Source of the DNA: a virus
Virus record (IMG/VR): IMGVR_UViG_3300025162_000193
Location: 1 to 21,785 of that record
Direction: 5' to 3' (one strand)
Length of the DNA stretch: 21,785 nucleotides
In this document: one piece after another, positions 5,590 through 11,777 of the stretch
Position numbering within the stretch: position 1 is the first letter of the stretch
How the letters are laid out: each line of letters starts with the position of its first letter
Position numbers and translations under genes: made by a program
The notes under the pieces: model-generated
The model's input: only the letters and a program-made list of their open reading frames with translations
What the model was told of the DNA's origin: nothing
The model's database searches: none

Positions 5590-5877
5590 ATGCCAAGGCC
5601 CAAAGTAACCGTCGATGACGTTCCCGTGGGGCCATACGTCAACACACGAGTCATTTGCCTTACGTTCGGGTTCAGTGCAAACTACCTCGGCAAACTGAAG
5701 CGGCTTGAGGGCTTCCCGTACCTGCCCCTGCCCGGTGGGGAGGCACGCTACCGCATCAGCGAAGTAGAAGACTGGCTGCGAACGACCGGAGAATCCGACG
5801 CCAAGCAGCGTCGACCGGCGCAGGCACTACGTGCCAAGGCGGCTCGCGCCGCCATCGGAAGTAAGGCTACCCGCTAA
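5590..5877 (+). CDS. Excisionase/MerR-like helix-turn-helix protein
   Basis: A 95-residue basic protein. Residues 16-64 fit the HTH_17/AlpA-like pattern: YVNTRVICLTFGFSANYLGK as the helix-turn-helix, then the wing FPYLPLPGGEARYRISEVED ending in the typical W62-L63. The tail (73-95) is rich in Arg, Lys and Ala and could make non-specific DNA contacts. Such proteins are excisionases or small transcription regulators. The start ATG 5590 has GAGGAG and GGAG upstream; an in-frame GTG at 5521 would sit too near the promoter start site. It has its own promoter (5476-5504), so it is separately controlled. No integrase is in the window, so a role in excision cannot be argued from context. Confidence 0.72.
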   Translation: MPRPKVTVDDVPVGPYVNTRVICLTFGFSANYLGKLKRLEGFPYLPLPGGEARYRISEVEDWLRTTGESDAKQRRPAQALRAKAARAAIGSKATR

Positions 5878-5888
5878 GAAGGACCGAC

Positions 5889-6116
5889 GTGGAGGACCTA
5901 CCGAGTCACGAGGGCTGCATGTGCTGCGGCACCACCAAAGGAGCCATGCAGTCGGTGTATACATACGAAGGCGTGCTGTGTCCTAGCTGTGTGGACACCA
6001 AGGCGGGGAGGGAGCGGGAGGGCATCATGCACCGCTCCGCCATGGCACTGAACAGCTCACGGATACTTCTGGTAAGAGGAATCGTCATGCTCGCAGGGCT
6101 TACATCGGCCTGCTGA
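5889..6116 (+). CDS. Small zinc-ribbon-like protein, 75 residues
   Basis: Starts at GTG 5889 with AAGGA 8 bases upstream. The N-terminal half has C10, C12, C13 (GCMCCGTTKG) and C31, C34 (LCPSC), a probable zinc knuckle. Residues 56-75 are hydrophobic with one internal Arg (RILLVRGIVMLAGLTSAC), perhaps a membrane-associating helix. It is the last plus-strand gene and is followed at once by a strong terminator. Function unknown. Confidence 0.65.
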   Translation: MEDLPSHEGCMCCGTTKGAMQSVYTYEGVLCPSCVDTKAGREREGIMHRSAMALNSSRILLVRGIVMLAGLTSAC

Positions 6117-6126
6117 GGCATGAGGC

Positions 6127-6164
6127 GGGGGGAGGGCCGAAAGGCTCTCCCCCCTTTTCTTTTT
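6127..6164 (+). terminator. Strong intrinsic terminator of the plus-strand block
   Basis: GGGGGGAGGGCC (6127-6138) pairs with GGCTCTCCCCCC (6143-6154), with one G-U pair, across a GAAA tetraloop (6139-6142). It is followed directly by TTTTCTTTTT (6155-6164). Stem strength, tetraloop and T-run are all classic. It lies 10 bases after the last plus-strand stop codon. Confidence 0.93.
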
Positions 6165-6286
6165 GCCCTCAGGTATTATCATCGTAGTAGGCCGGCGCGA
6201 GGAAAATCCTCTGGGACGATATAGGGGCCAGCAGCCCCATATGGACTACTGACCCCCGTAGGCGCTGAAGTCACCCTTTTGAGTCC
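6165..6286. other. Convergent intergenic region with several small inverted repeats
   Basis: No gene is visible. It holds GAGGA-AAA-TCCTC (6199-6211), an ATATAGGGGC/GCCCCATAT hairpin with one bulged base (6219-6242), and AGTAG/CTACT (6186-6190 with 6246-6250) that could close the two hairpins into a three-way junction. It is the meeting point of the two transcription directions. It may be a small structured RNA, a weak terminator for the minus strand, or simply a spacer. Confidence 0.4.
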
Positions 6287-6625
6287 TCAGGGTCCGGTGG
6301 ACCGGGCTGTGAGGTTGCTCAAATCACCCTTGACGTGCGCCCTGTTCGGGTTGCGCCCCATGCGGAAGGGCCATAAGTAGCAGGTCGTCGCGGCACACTC
6401 CCTTACCTCATCCGTGGGCCGAGTGTGCAGCTCTATCGTACCGTCACCCTTGCGCCAGTCGAACTCATGCCCGCCGCAGCATGAGAGGCAGAACATCTTG
6501 ATGGCCTGCCCCTGCGTGAACTTGATTCCAGTCAGGTTGCCGTATCCCTGATTGTTCAGGGTGCCGAACTCGTCGATGACGTAGCCCGGTGCTACGAGCT
6601 TCTCTTTGCGCTTTCGAGCGACCAT
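6287..6625 (-). CDS. Phage Cys-motif protein (CLSCCGG...C...CxLWPFRMG type)
   Basis: A 112-residue basic protein with FCLSCCGG (C46, C49, C50) and ECAATTCYLWPFRMGRNPNR (C77, C82). This Cys-x2-CC then C-x4-CxLWPFR-x-G pattern is one I recognise as recurring among uncharacterised phage proteins. The cysteines could make one zinc site, and the basic WPFRMGRNPNR end suggests nucleic-acid contact. No enzymatic motif is present. It overlaps the upstream gene by 34 bases; ATG 6625 has GAAGAGGG just upstream. It is the last gene of the minus block and has no clear terminator after it. Confidence 0.72.
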   Translation of the reverse strand: MVARKRKEKLVAPGYVIDEFGTLNNQGYGNLTGIKFTQGQAIKMFCLSCCGGHEFDWRKGDGTIELHTRPTDEVRECAATTCYLWPFRMGRNPNRAHVKGDLSNLTARSTGP

Positions 6626-6897
6626 TCCCTCTTCACATCCTCAGCGATGGCGTCCACATTCAGGTGGAGTAGTTCCGCGAGCCGGTCGGCGAGGTACTCG
6701 CAGGAGAAAGCCAGCGCCTCGATTTGCTTGGCGAGGTCGCTGATACGCCTCTGGTAGACGAGCTTCGTAGCGTCCGCAGCCAAGACAATCGACTTGAGCT
6801 GGTCGTCACTCAGACGCCCACCTTGAGGCGGCTCTGGAGCCCCGATTCGATGCGGTGTAAGGATGACTCCTCCTGCCGTAGCAGCTTCAGTTGCCAT
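6592..6897 (-). CDS. Hypothetical helical protein, 101 residues
   Basis: Residues 30-95 (LSDDQLKSIVLAADATKLVY and onward) are one long heptad-like helix region, suggesting a coiled coil. The first 28 residues (MATEAATAGG...PEPPQGG) are low complexity and overlap the upstream gene by 88 bases. ATG 6897 has GGAG seven bases upstream, so the long overlap may be real; otherwise initiation could be later. Function unknown. Confidence 0.58.
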   Translation of the reverse strand: MATEAATAGGVILTPHRIGAPEPPQGGRLSDDQLKSIVLAADATKLVYQRRISDLAKQIEALAFSCEYLADRLAELLHLNVDAIAEDVKREWSLESAKRSS

Positions 6898-7079
6898 TCC
6901 AGCTCTCCAATCTCATCTTCGTCGTTTGTCGCGGTCAACTTCATCCGCAGATTCCGGGCCACGAGGTAGGACTGGGTGAGCTGCCCGATGACCCAGCCCA
7001 GTGCTTTGTCGGTGCCGTCGATGCTCGCCGCCGCACTCTCTTCTGGGGAGAGGTAGCAGGAGATGTCGTCAGTATTCAC
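6810..7079 (-). CDS. Hypothetical helical protein, 89 residues
   Basis: Starts at GTG 7079, with GAGG 7 bases upstream, and overlaps the end of the HNH-type gene by 11 bases. The protein is acidic at the front (MNTDDISCYLSPEESAAA) and helical throughout, ending in a coiled-coil-like LEWQLKLLRQEESSLHRI segment. No motif recognised. It overlaps the following gene by 88 bases, unusual even for this compact region. Confidence 0.6.
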   Translation of the reverse strand: MNTDDISCYLSPEESAAASIDGTDKALGWVIGQLTQSYLVARNLRMKLTATNDEDEIGELEWQLKLLRQEESSLHRIESGLQSRLKVGV

Positions 7080-7329
7080 TTAGGGACCTCACATATTCAA
7101 AGTAGGATGGTCCTGCCTCTGCAAGCAGACCCATAGTTTGATGGTCTCCCCGGTGCCAGAGGTCATGGTCGCGGCGGCAGAGTGGCACCATCTCCAAGAG
7201 GGAATCCCCAGCTCCATGCCCTGCCCTCTCAGGCCAATGGTGAGGGTCACATGGTGAACACCCGCAGACAAGACACGGTTGCGACTTGACCCACTGGCGG
7301 TTACGTCGGGACTCAGCATCTATCGCCAC
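7069..7329 (-). CDS. HNH-type nuclease-like protein
   Basis: An 86-residue protein with the compact zinc/HNH pattern seen in phage recombination nucleases of the NinG/DUF968 kind: C19/C22 (PCLVCGCSPCDPHHW), H30-H31 as the metal-site start, and C51...H55...H59 (VPLCRRDHDLWHRGD) as the end. Such proteins cut DNA near replication or packaging junctions; the exact substrate cannot be told from sequence. GTG 7329 gives a 10-base overlap with the upstream stop. A longer version from GTG 7350 is possible but lacks a ribosome-binding site. It lies directly downstream of the VRR-NUC gene. Confidence 0.78.
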   Translation of the reverse strand: MAIDAESRRNRQWVKSQPCLVCGCSPCDPHHWPERAGHGAGDSLLEMVPLCRRDHDLWHRGDHQTMGLLAEAGPSYFEYVRSLSEY

Positions 7330-7625
7330 CAGCCCATCGCCTTGCCGCACTGGAGGAACTCATCCTTCGAGTGGATGACCCAGTAGAGCGCCCCGTTCTT
7401 GACTGCGCTCGTGCCGAACACTTTCTGGTGGTCGCTCTGCTGGTATGTGCCGAGCTTGGTCTCCACGAAGAGGGTAGCGCCGTGCCCGAACATCGTGATG
7501 TCTGCGTGACCCGGCTCGATGTTGGCGGTCGGCTTGCTGCGGGTCTGGTGGACCTTGTAGCAGTCGAAGCCGAGGTACTTTTCTGCGTACTCCGCCAGCT
7601 CCGAGGTGAACTGGCTCTCGCTCAC
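7320..7625 (-). CDS. VRR-NUC-type nuclease
   Basis: A 101-residue protein with the VRR-NUC pattern: GHADITMF (D42), then FVETKLGTYQQSDHQKVF with E55-T-K57 and the trailing Gln/His residues, i.e. the D...ExK core of PD-(D/E)xK nucleases. Family members cut branched or Holliday-type DNA in phages, and in FAN1 as a domain. The size is right for the stand-alone phage form (about 90-130). I chose GTG 7625 because it overlaps the stop of a 34-residue gene by GTGA; an in-frame GTG at 7652 would add nine residues. With the HNH gene next to it, it probably serves recombination or replication-junction processing. Confidence 0.82.
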   Translation of the reverse strand: MSESQFTSELAEYAEKYLGFDCYKVHQTRSKPTANIEPGHADITMFGHGATLFVETKLGTYQQSDHQKVFGTSAVKNGALYWVIHSKDEFLQCGKAMGWWR

Positions 7626-7726
7626 GCCCAGCCACGCCTCAGCTTCCACCACGAGTCACCGGGATTCTCTGGCATCTTGTCCCCGACCTCCGGATTCTTG
7701 ATAGGCATACCTGTTACCTTTGCCAT
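7622..7726 (-). CDS. Tiny hypothetical protein, 34 residues
   Basis: Reads MAKVTGMPIKNPEVGDKMPE, then NPGDSWWKLRRGWA. ATG 7726 is preceded by GAGGAGTAGGAG, where the TAG is the stop of the coiled-coil gene upstream. Its TGA overlaps the GTG of the VRR-NUC gene. Good ribosome-binding site and perfect chaining support a real gene that is below usual length cut-offs. The Trp-rich basic end may bind a partner. Function unknown. Confidence 0.6.
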   Translation of the reverse strand: MAKVTGMPIKNPEVGDKMPENPGDSWWKLRRGWA

Positions 7727-7729
7727 CTC

Positions 7730-8410
7730 CTACTCCTCTCGTGCGGCCCAGCGGGCCAGAGTCCAGTGACACGAATCCCAAGCATTCATACCGTCGAAGA
7801 GGGATTTGTCGTGGTCGTATCCCTCGGGGTACGGCGTGTCGTCGGTGGGGCGCGAGTCGCACTCCTCCTCACACTCGTCGTAGCTGCTCTTCGTGTGGTC
7901 GTAGTGCTCGCAGTTCCCGCAGCACCGCAGCCGCCCCACCTCAGCCTTGAGTCCGATGTTCTCGTGGTCAGCGTCCCGCAGCTGGATGTCCAGTGCAGTA
8001 ACGCGGGCCTCGGCCTGCTCCAACCTCTTGAGCAAGTCGTCACGCTGTTCGGTGCGGAACATTAGCTCGGCCTCGGCCTCAACGCGCTTCTTCACCTGTT
8101 CGGCCGACTCATTGACTTCAGCCGCTACCTCTGCTTCCAGCTCCGCCACGCGGGCGGCGGCGGCTTCGGCTCTGAGTCTGGATGAGTCATCCCCGGCCTC
8201 CTCTCCCGGCTCAATCCACTCAGAGGCCCGCTTGAGAGTCTGCGAGTACCACTCTTCATAGGTCATGCCATTGAGGATGTGGGTCCGATAGACCCAGCGA
8301 AGTGCTTCCTCCTTGTCGAGCAACTCGGCCTCCAGCGCGGCGACCTGATAAATCAAGTCCAGCTTCGACACCAGCCTTATCTTCGGCATCCGCTCGATTC
8401 CGTCACTCAT
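7730..8410 (-). CDS. Long coiled-coil protein with C-terminal Cys-rich domain
   Basis: A 226-residue protein. An N-terminal helical part (1-65, including LRWVYRTHILNGMTYEEWYS) is followed by a long Ala/Glu-rich coiled coil (75-160). A Cys-rich end carries C163, C164, C167 (LRCCGNCEHYDH), C180, C184 and C213, which could bind zinc. ATG 8410 is preceded by GAGGAGGCCGGGG, part of a motif repeated nearby; further in-frame upstream codons belong to the previous gene. Coiled coil plus zinc knuckle suggests a scaffold or adaptor. No family recognised. Confidence 0.7.
   Translation of the reverse strand: MSDGIERMPKIRLVSKLDLIYQVAALEAELLDKEEALRWVYRTHILNGMTYEEWYSQTLKRASEWIEPGEEAGDDSSRLRAEAAAARVAELEAEVAAEVNESAEQVKKRVEAEAELMFRTEQRDDLLKRLEQAEARVTALDIQLRDADHENIGLKAEVGRLRCCGNCEHYDHTKSSYDECEEECDSRPTDDTPYPEGYDHDKSLFDGMNAWDSCHWTLARWAAREE
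8187..8205 (-). repeat. Internal copy of a start-site cassette
   Basis: The 19 bases TCATCCCCGGCCTCCTCTC (plus-strand reading) are identical at 8187-8205 and 8407-8425. On the coding strand this is GAGAGGAGGCCGGGGATGA: a ribosome-binding site and ATG. At 8407-8425 it works as the start of the coiled-coil gene; at 8187-8205 it lies inside that gene. A 13-base match is at 8492-8504 and a 15-of-17 match at 8896-8912, again at a real start. Confidence 0.75.
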
Positions 8411-8630
8411 CCCCGGCCTCCTCTCGGGCACGTTCGTCAGGGGTGTCTGACCCGCCCCAACATTGACCTGCGAAGCGGGTTGCGTTGGCACCCCCGGCCT
8501 CCTCACGGGCGGGTTCGGGGCTGCACTCTGCGAGCGTCAGCCTACGACCACAGTTGCGGCACTCGCCCCTGTGGTCGGGGTCTGCTCCGAAGTGGGTGAG
8601 CACCACGTCTCCACAATCTGGACATCTCAT
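8403..8630 (-). CDS. Zinc-ribbon-like protein, 75 residues
   Basis: C3/C6 (MRCPDCGDVV) and C24/C27 (GECRNCGRRLTL) form a compact zinc ribbon at the N-terminus. The rest is low complexity with two REEAG repeats, the second ending the protein as REEAGDE. Those repeats come from the duplicated start-site cassette described at 8187. ATG 8630 overlaps the upstream stop by ATGA, which fixes the start. Function unknown. Confidence 0.72.
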   Translation of the reverse strand: MRCPDCGDVVLTHFGADPDHRGECRNCGRRLTLAECSPEPAREEAGGANATRFAGQCWGGSDTPDERAREEAGDE

Positions 8631-8899
8631 CGCTGACCGTCCTTGACCTCGGACCGCAACTTCTCCACCTCGGCCCAAGCTGCCCTCACCTTGTCTTCTT
8701 CCAGTTTGCAGGCGCAGGCTATGTCGAGATAGTCGGCCTCGGCCTGTGTACGAGTCTCTTCACTTGCGGCCAACTGCCGAGACCTGTTCACAACCTCGGC
8801 CTCCAGCGCGGCGATGCGGTTCTCGGCCTCTTCCATCGAAACCCACGCGGTTCCGCCGTGGTTGGTGAACCTATGAATGGGCCAGTCAGCGAGGCTCAT
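8627..8899 (-). CDS. Coiled-coil protein, 90 residues
   Basis: MSLADWPIHRFTNHGGTAWV is followed by an almost unbroken charged helix to the end (MEEAENRIAALEAEVVNRSR onward), with C62 and C64 midway. Heptad-like spacing of Ala/Leu/Val supports a coiled coil. ATG 8899 is preceded by GAGGAGGTAGGGG and overlaps the upstream gene by 14 bases. It resembles the neighbouring coiled-coil genes in style, and they may be related by duplication. Function unknown. Confidence 0.66.
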   Translation of the reverse strand: MSLADWPIHRFTNHGGTAWVSMEEAENRIAALEAEVVNRSRQLAASEETRTQAEADYLDIACACKLEEDKVRAAWAEVEKLRSEVKDGQR

Positions 8900-9104
8900 C
8901 CCCTACCTCCTCGCCCGCCGCGCAGTGGATGCACTTGGCAGTAGCCTTGGCGTAGCCGTAGTCCCGCACCAGCTTCTCTTCGCGTAAGTCGTCACGCTCC
9001 TTCTTGAACTGGTTGCGCTCCCGCTCAAGACTGGCGATGCGGGCCTTGTAGCGCTCACTGAAGCAACCGCAGTCCTCGTGGTGGGTGATGTGGGGGTGGC
9101 TCAC
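8886..9104 (-). CDS. His/Cys-ended coiled-coil protein, 72 residues
   Basis: Starts at GTG 9104, in GTGA overlap with the upstream stop. MSHPHITHHEDCGCF supplies five histidines and C12/C14; the middle is a highly charged helix (ARIASLERERNQFKKERDDL); the end has C58/C61 (KCIHCAAG). The Cys pairs flank the helix, so a helical hairpin could bring them together around zinc. The final GEEVGDE comes from a start-site cassette. Function unknown. Confidence 0.64.
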   Translation of the reverse strand: MSHPHITHHEDCGCFSERYKARIASLERERNQFKKERDDLREEKLVRDYGYAKATAKCIHCAAGEEVGDEPR

Positions 9105-9250
9105 TTGTCCCTCCAGTCACGCACCGGCACTGCGAACAGTTTGGGCTGGCAGCTAGGGCAGGTCCGCACGGTGCCCGTGGCGGCAGGATTGTCGATGAGC
9201 CTGCAAGCGCAGATGGGGCAGGTGGCCGACGATGTCGTGGGCGCGACCAT
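9101..9250 (-). CDS. Small zinc-ribbon protein, 49 residues
   Basis: Reads MVAPTTSSATCPICACRLID, then NPAATGTVRTCPSCQPKLFA and VPVRDWRDK to a stop at 9101. C11/C14 and C31/C34 are in zinc-ribbon spacing. ATG 9250 shares a base with the preceding stop (TGATG), and its own stop makes a GTGA overlap with the next gene, so both ends chain exactly. Easily missed because of its length. Function unknown. Confidence 0.68.
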   Translation of the reverse strand: MVAPTTSSATCPICACRLIDNPAATGTVRTCPSCQPKLFAVPVRDWRDK

Positions 9251-9474
9251 CAGTTCCACCAGAGGCGGATGTGCGACTCGTCGTTACCTTCGCCGATGCT
9301 GATAGCGAGGTCATACCCAACGGCCTCCTTGACCAGCTGGTTGATGTCGCAGAGCCCGTAGTCCCTGTGGAACTCGACCCCCACCTCGAAGCCCATCTCA
9401 GTGTCGTAGCTAACGTCAAGCTGCGCATGCTTGGCGGCGTCTTCCACGAACCTCTTCATCTGTGATGCGGTCAC
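9250..9474 (-). CDS. Hypothetical protein, 74 residues
   Basis: Starts at GTG 9474, one base after the DnaB-like gene's stop; an internal ATG at codon 6 is an alternative. The sequence alternates helix (MKRFVEDAAKHAQLD) and strands (GFEVGVEFHRDYGLC, YDLAISIGEG), suggesting a small alpha/beta fold, and closes with HIRLWWN. No cysteine pairs or catalytic motif. Its position directly after the helicase suggests a replication-related role, but that is only context. Confidence 0.62.
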   Translation of the reverse strand: MTASQMKRFVEDAAKHAQLDVSYDTEMGFEVGVEFHRDYGLCDINQLVKEAVGYDLAISIGEGNDESHIRLWWN

Positions 9475-9475
9475 G

Positions 9476-10750
9476 TCAATCCTCGAATCGTTGGTAGCGG
9501 GGGACCCACGGGAGGGCGACGTTGCCCTGCGAGCCGTGGCGGTTCTTGGCTACGTGGATGTCCACCCAAGGAGCAGTGCTGCTGCCCCCTGAGGGGTCCT
9601 GCGGGTGCGAGAGCAGCCACACTTGGTCGGCGTCCTGCTCCAGAGACCCGGACTCACGGAGCTGGGAGAGCTTGGGGATGCCGTCACTCAGGACGGACTC
9701 GCTCTCACGGTTGAGCTGCGAGAGGGCGAGCACTGGGCAGCTCAGCTCGCGGGCGAGCGCCTTCAACTCGCGGCTGATGGTGCTGACCTCTACGAAGCGG
9801 CTCTCTTGCCTCGTGCCGTGCGTGAGGAGCTGAAGGTAATCCACAACGATGAGCTTGAGCTGCTTGCGGGCAGCGAGCTGCCGCGCACGGCTCTTGAGTG
9901 ACAGCAGGGTAAGGGACGGGTTGTCGATGACCTGCATGTCGAGTGCTGCCATCTCCCCCACCGCTCTGCCGATGCTGGCGAGCTGCTCCGGCCCGGAGTC
10001 ACGCTGACGCAGCCTCGTGAGGCTGACCTCGCCGATGGAACAGATGACGCGCTCACTCAGCTCCTGCTGGCTCATCTCCAGCGAGAAGAAGGCGACTGTG
10101 CCTTCCCGCGATACGTTGCGGGCGATGTTGAGGGCGAGGCACGTCTTGCCGATGCCGGGCCGTGCGCCGATGATGATGAGGTTGCCGTGGTGCATGCCGC
10201 TGGTCTGTTCATCGAGCAGGCGGAAGCCAGTCTTGACACTGTCGGCCACCTTGCCGCTCAGGCACTCGTCGTAGATGGCCTCTGCCGCCCTTGCGAGGCT
10301 GATGGTGTCGCCAGCGGCGTCGGGGCGCAGTTTGTAGACCTTGGCCTCAGCGGCGTCGAGCAGGGTCTGCGGCTCGTCGGTTGTCTTGTAGCCCAGCTCG
10401 ACAATCTCGTGACCCGCCTTGATGAGGTCGCGTTGGGTGCTGGTGCGCTTGACGATGTCCGCGTAGTACGTGGCGTTGCTGGCGGCTGGGCACTGCTCCG
10501 CCATGCCCACGATGTAATCATGCTCATCGGGGAACTGGGCACCGATGGTGACCACGTCAGCACTCTGAGTGCTGCTGGTCCACGCCCCGAGGATGGTGGT
10601 GAAGATGTCCCCGTTGATGGACTTGTAGAAGTCAGAGCGCGTGACCAAGTCGCTTACCGCGCCGATGGCTGACGGGTTGACGAGCATGGCCCCGAGGAGG
10701 GCCTGCTCCGCCGCCAAGTCGCACGGCGGGACGAGGTCCTCGGCCTTCAA
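9476..10750 (-). CDS. DnaB-type replicative DNA helicase
   Basis: A 424-residue helicase. The N-terminal domain (1-145) begins with the family's PPCDLAAEQALLGAML, where the bacterial form has PP(x)n-EAE-(x)-LLGA. The RecA-like domain has Walker A GARPGIGKT (195-203), SLEM (223-226), Walker B VVDYLQLL (302-309, D304), ALSQLNRE (342-349) and LRESGSLEQDADQVWLL (364-380), with the late KNRHGSQG (402-409) for the arginine-finger region. It unwinds the fork ahead of the phage replisome as a ring hexamer. The length is slightly below E. coli DnaB (471). The start is TTG 10750, forming a TTGA overlap with the Cas4-like stop, with GAGGG four bases upstream. No primase, polymerase or helicase loader is visible in the window. 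Confidence 0.93.
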   Translation of the reverse strand: MKAEDLVPPCDLAAEQALLGAMLVNPSAIGAVSDLVTRSDFYKSINGDIFTTILGAWTSSTQSADVVTIGAQFPDEHDYIVGMAEQCPAASNATYYADIVKRTSTQRDLIKAGHEIVELGYKTTDEPQTLLDAAEAKVYKLRPDAAGDTISLARAAEAIYDECLSGKVADSVKTGFRLLDEQTSGMHHGNLIIIGARPGIGKTCLALNIARNVSREGTVAFFSLEMSQQELSERVICSIGEVSLTRLRQRDSGPEQLASIGRAVGEMAALDMQVIDNPSLTLLSLKSRARQLAARKQLKLIVVDYLQLLTHGTRQESRFVEVSTISRELKALARELSCPVLALSQLNRESESVLSDGIPKLSQLRESGSLEQDADQVWLLSHPQDPSGGSSTAPWVDIHVAKNRHGSQGNVALPWVPRYQRFED

Positions 10751-11655
10751 GCAGCCCTCAAGGGGTGAAGCATCTTATCGGCGTTGGCTTCCACGAACCT
10801 CACGAGCAAGGGCAGGTCGTAGCATGCCCTCTTGGGGACCATCACCTGAAGCTCCTTGTCAATCTCCGCCCACACACTCTTGCCGGTGTCGGGCTCACAG
10901 GTGCCCTTGTAGTCGCAGTAGCGGCAGTTCCAGTCAGGCTCCAGCACAATCTGCTTGTTGTAGCTGCGGAACTCAAGCACCTTAGGGCAGGGGTCAGGCA
11001 GCCCTGACTCGCCAGCCGCACCCACGGCGTTGCGTGTGGCCTCCAGCTCGTCCATGAGCCAGCCCGTCTCAGCGGAGGGGTCCACGTCATACTCGTTCGG
11101 CTCGCCGGAGCCGTCACGGCTCACGTACCAGAGAAGCGGCGGGGCATCCAGCTCGTAATCCTCATGCAGCTCGATGTCGTAGCTGCTCGCCTGATGAGTG
11201 TGTGGCACCTTGGGCAGCTCATAGTTGGATGCGGGGCCGCGATGGGTCTTGACCTCGATGATGCGGCGATAGCCGTCGAGTCTCACTATGAGGTCCACGC
11301 GACCTCCCCAGTTACGACGACCCTCGTAGGGCACGCCGGTCTGACTGTCGATGAGGTCCCCACGCCAGAGGAAGGCGGCGGTGAGCATCGCCTCCATGTA
11401 CTCGGCCACGTCGAACATGCGCTGGCTGTTGCGCTGCTGCTCGGGAGTCTCCGCGTCCTTGACGGTGGAGAGAAGCCGGTACGCTACCGACCTAGTACAC
11501 TTGCCGATGTCGGTGCAATAGAGGCGCATCGGGTCGCGCACCTTGTCAACCTTGGGGTGATTGAGGAAAATCTCCTCGAAGCACTGGACGGCATGGACCT
11601 CGCCGTACTGGCGGGCAATCATGAAGTCGTTGTAGATGTCGGCGAGCAGTGTCAT
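10747..11655 (-). CDS. Cas4-like Fe-S PD-(D/E)xK exonuclease
   Basis: A 302-residue protein with the Cas4/RecB-type layout: an N-terminal cysteine after the first motif (YCTDIGKCTRSVAY, C53), a helix with E85, the nuclease core GGRVDLIV (D121) and RRIIEVKTHRG (E134-x-K136), a Gln-bearing helix (HTHQASSY), and a C-terminal cluster NCRYCDYKGTC (C244, C247, C253) that with C53 would hold a 4Fe-4S cluster. Known relatives digest single-stranded DNA ends and create 3' overhangs; phage forms commonly sit in replication modules. I chose ATG 11655 because it overlaps the upstream stop (ATGA) with GTGGGG just before; earlier in-frame codons lie in the previous gene. No cas1, cas2 or CRISPR array is present. 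Confidence 0.85.
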   Translation of the reverse strand: MTLLADIYNDFMIARQYGEVHAVQCFEEIFLNHPKVDKVRDPMRLYCTDIGKCTRSVAYRLLSTVKDAETPEQQRNSQRMFDVAEYMEAMLTAAFLWRGDLIDSQTGVPYEGRRNWGGRVDLIVRLDGYRRIIEVKTHRGPASNYELPKVPHTHQASSYDIELHEDYELDAPPLLWYVSRDGSGEPNEYDVDPSAETGWLMDELEATRNAVGAAGESGLPDPCPKVLEFRSYNKQIVLEPDWNCRYCDYKGTCEPDTGKSVWAEIDKELQVMVPKRACYDLPLLVRFVEANADKMLHPLRAA

Positions 11656-11777
11656 TTTCCCCACTTCCCCTTCTTCTTCTTCACCGGCTTCGGGAACGCG
11701 CACCCCGAGTAGTCCATCGACGGGCCTTCCTTGAACGCCTTGCTGTCTGCTGGCTCGACCTTCTCGACCTTCTTCAT
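11652..11777 (-). CDS. Tiny basic protein, 41 residues
   Basis: Reads MKKVEKVEPADSKAFKEGPS, then MDYSGCAFPKPVKKKKGKWG plus K. It is strongly basic at the end. ATG 11777 and the stop both make ATGA overlaps with the neighbours, which supports reality and excludes longer in-frame starts that would run through the upstream gene. The GCAFPKPxKKKK run recalls the N-termini of some phage HNH recombination proteins, so it may be the remnant of a larger gene, but I cannot show that. Confidence 0.55.
   Translation of the reverse strand: MKKVEKVEPADSKAFKEGPSMDYSGCAFPKPVKKKKGKWGK

Noticed and set aside
6287-6303. GGTCC-GGT-GGACC inverted repeat as a minus-strand terminator
   Set aside because: Stem only 5 bp, lies within the last codons of the gene and has no T-run downstream on the minus strand.
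10747-11655. Cas4-like gene as part of a CRISPR-Cas system
   Set aside because: No cas1, cas2, other cas genes or spaced repeats anywhere in the window.
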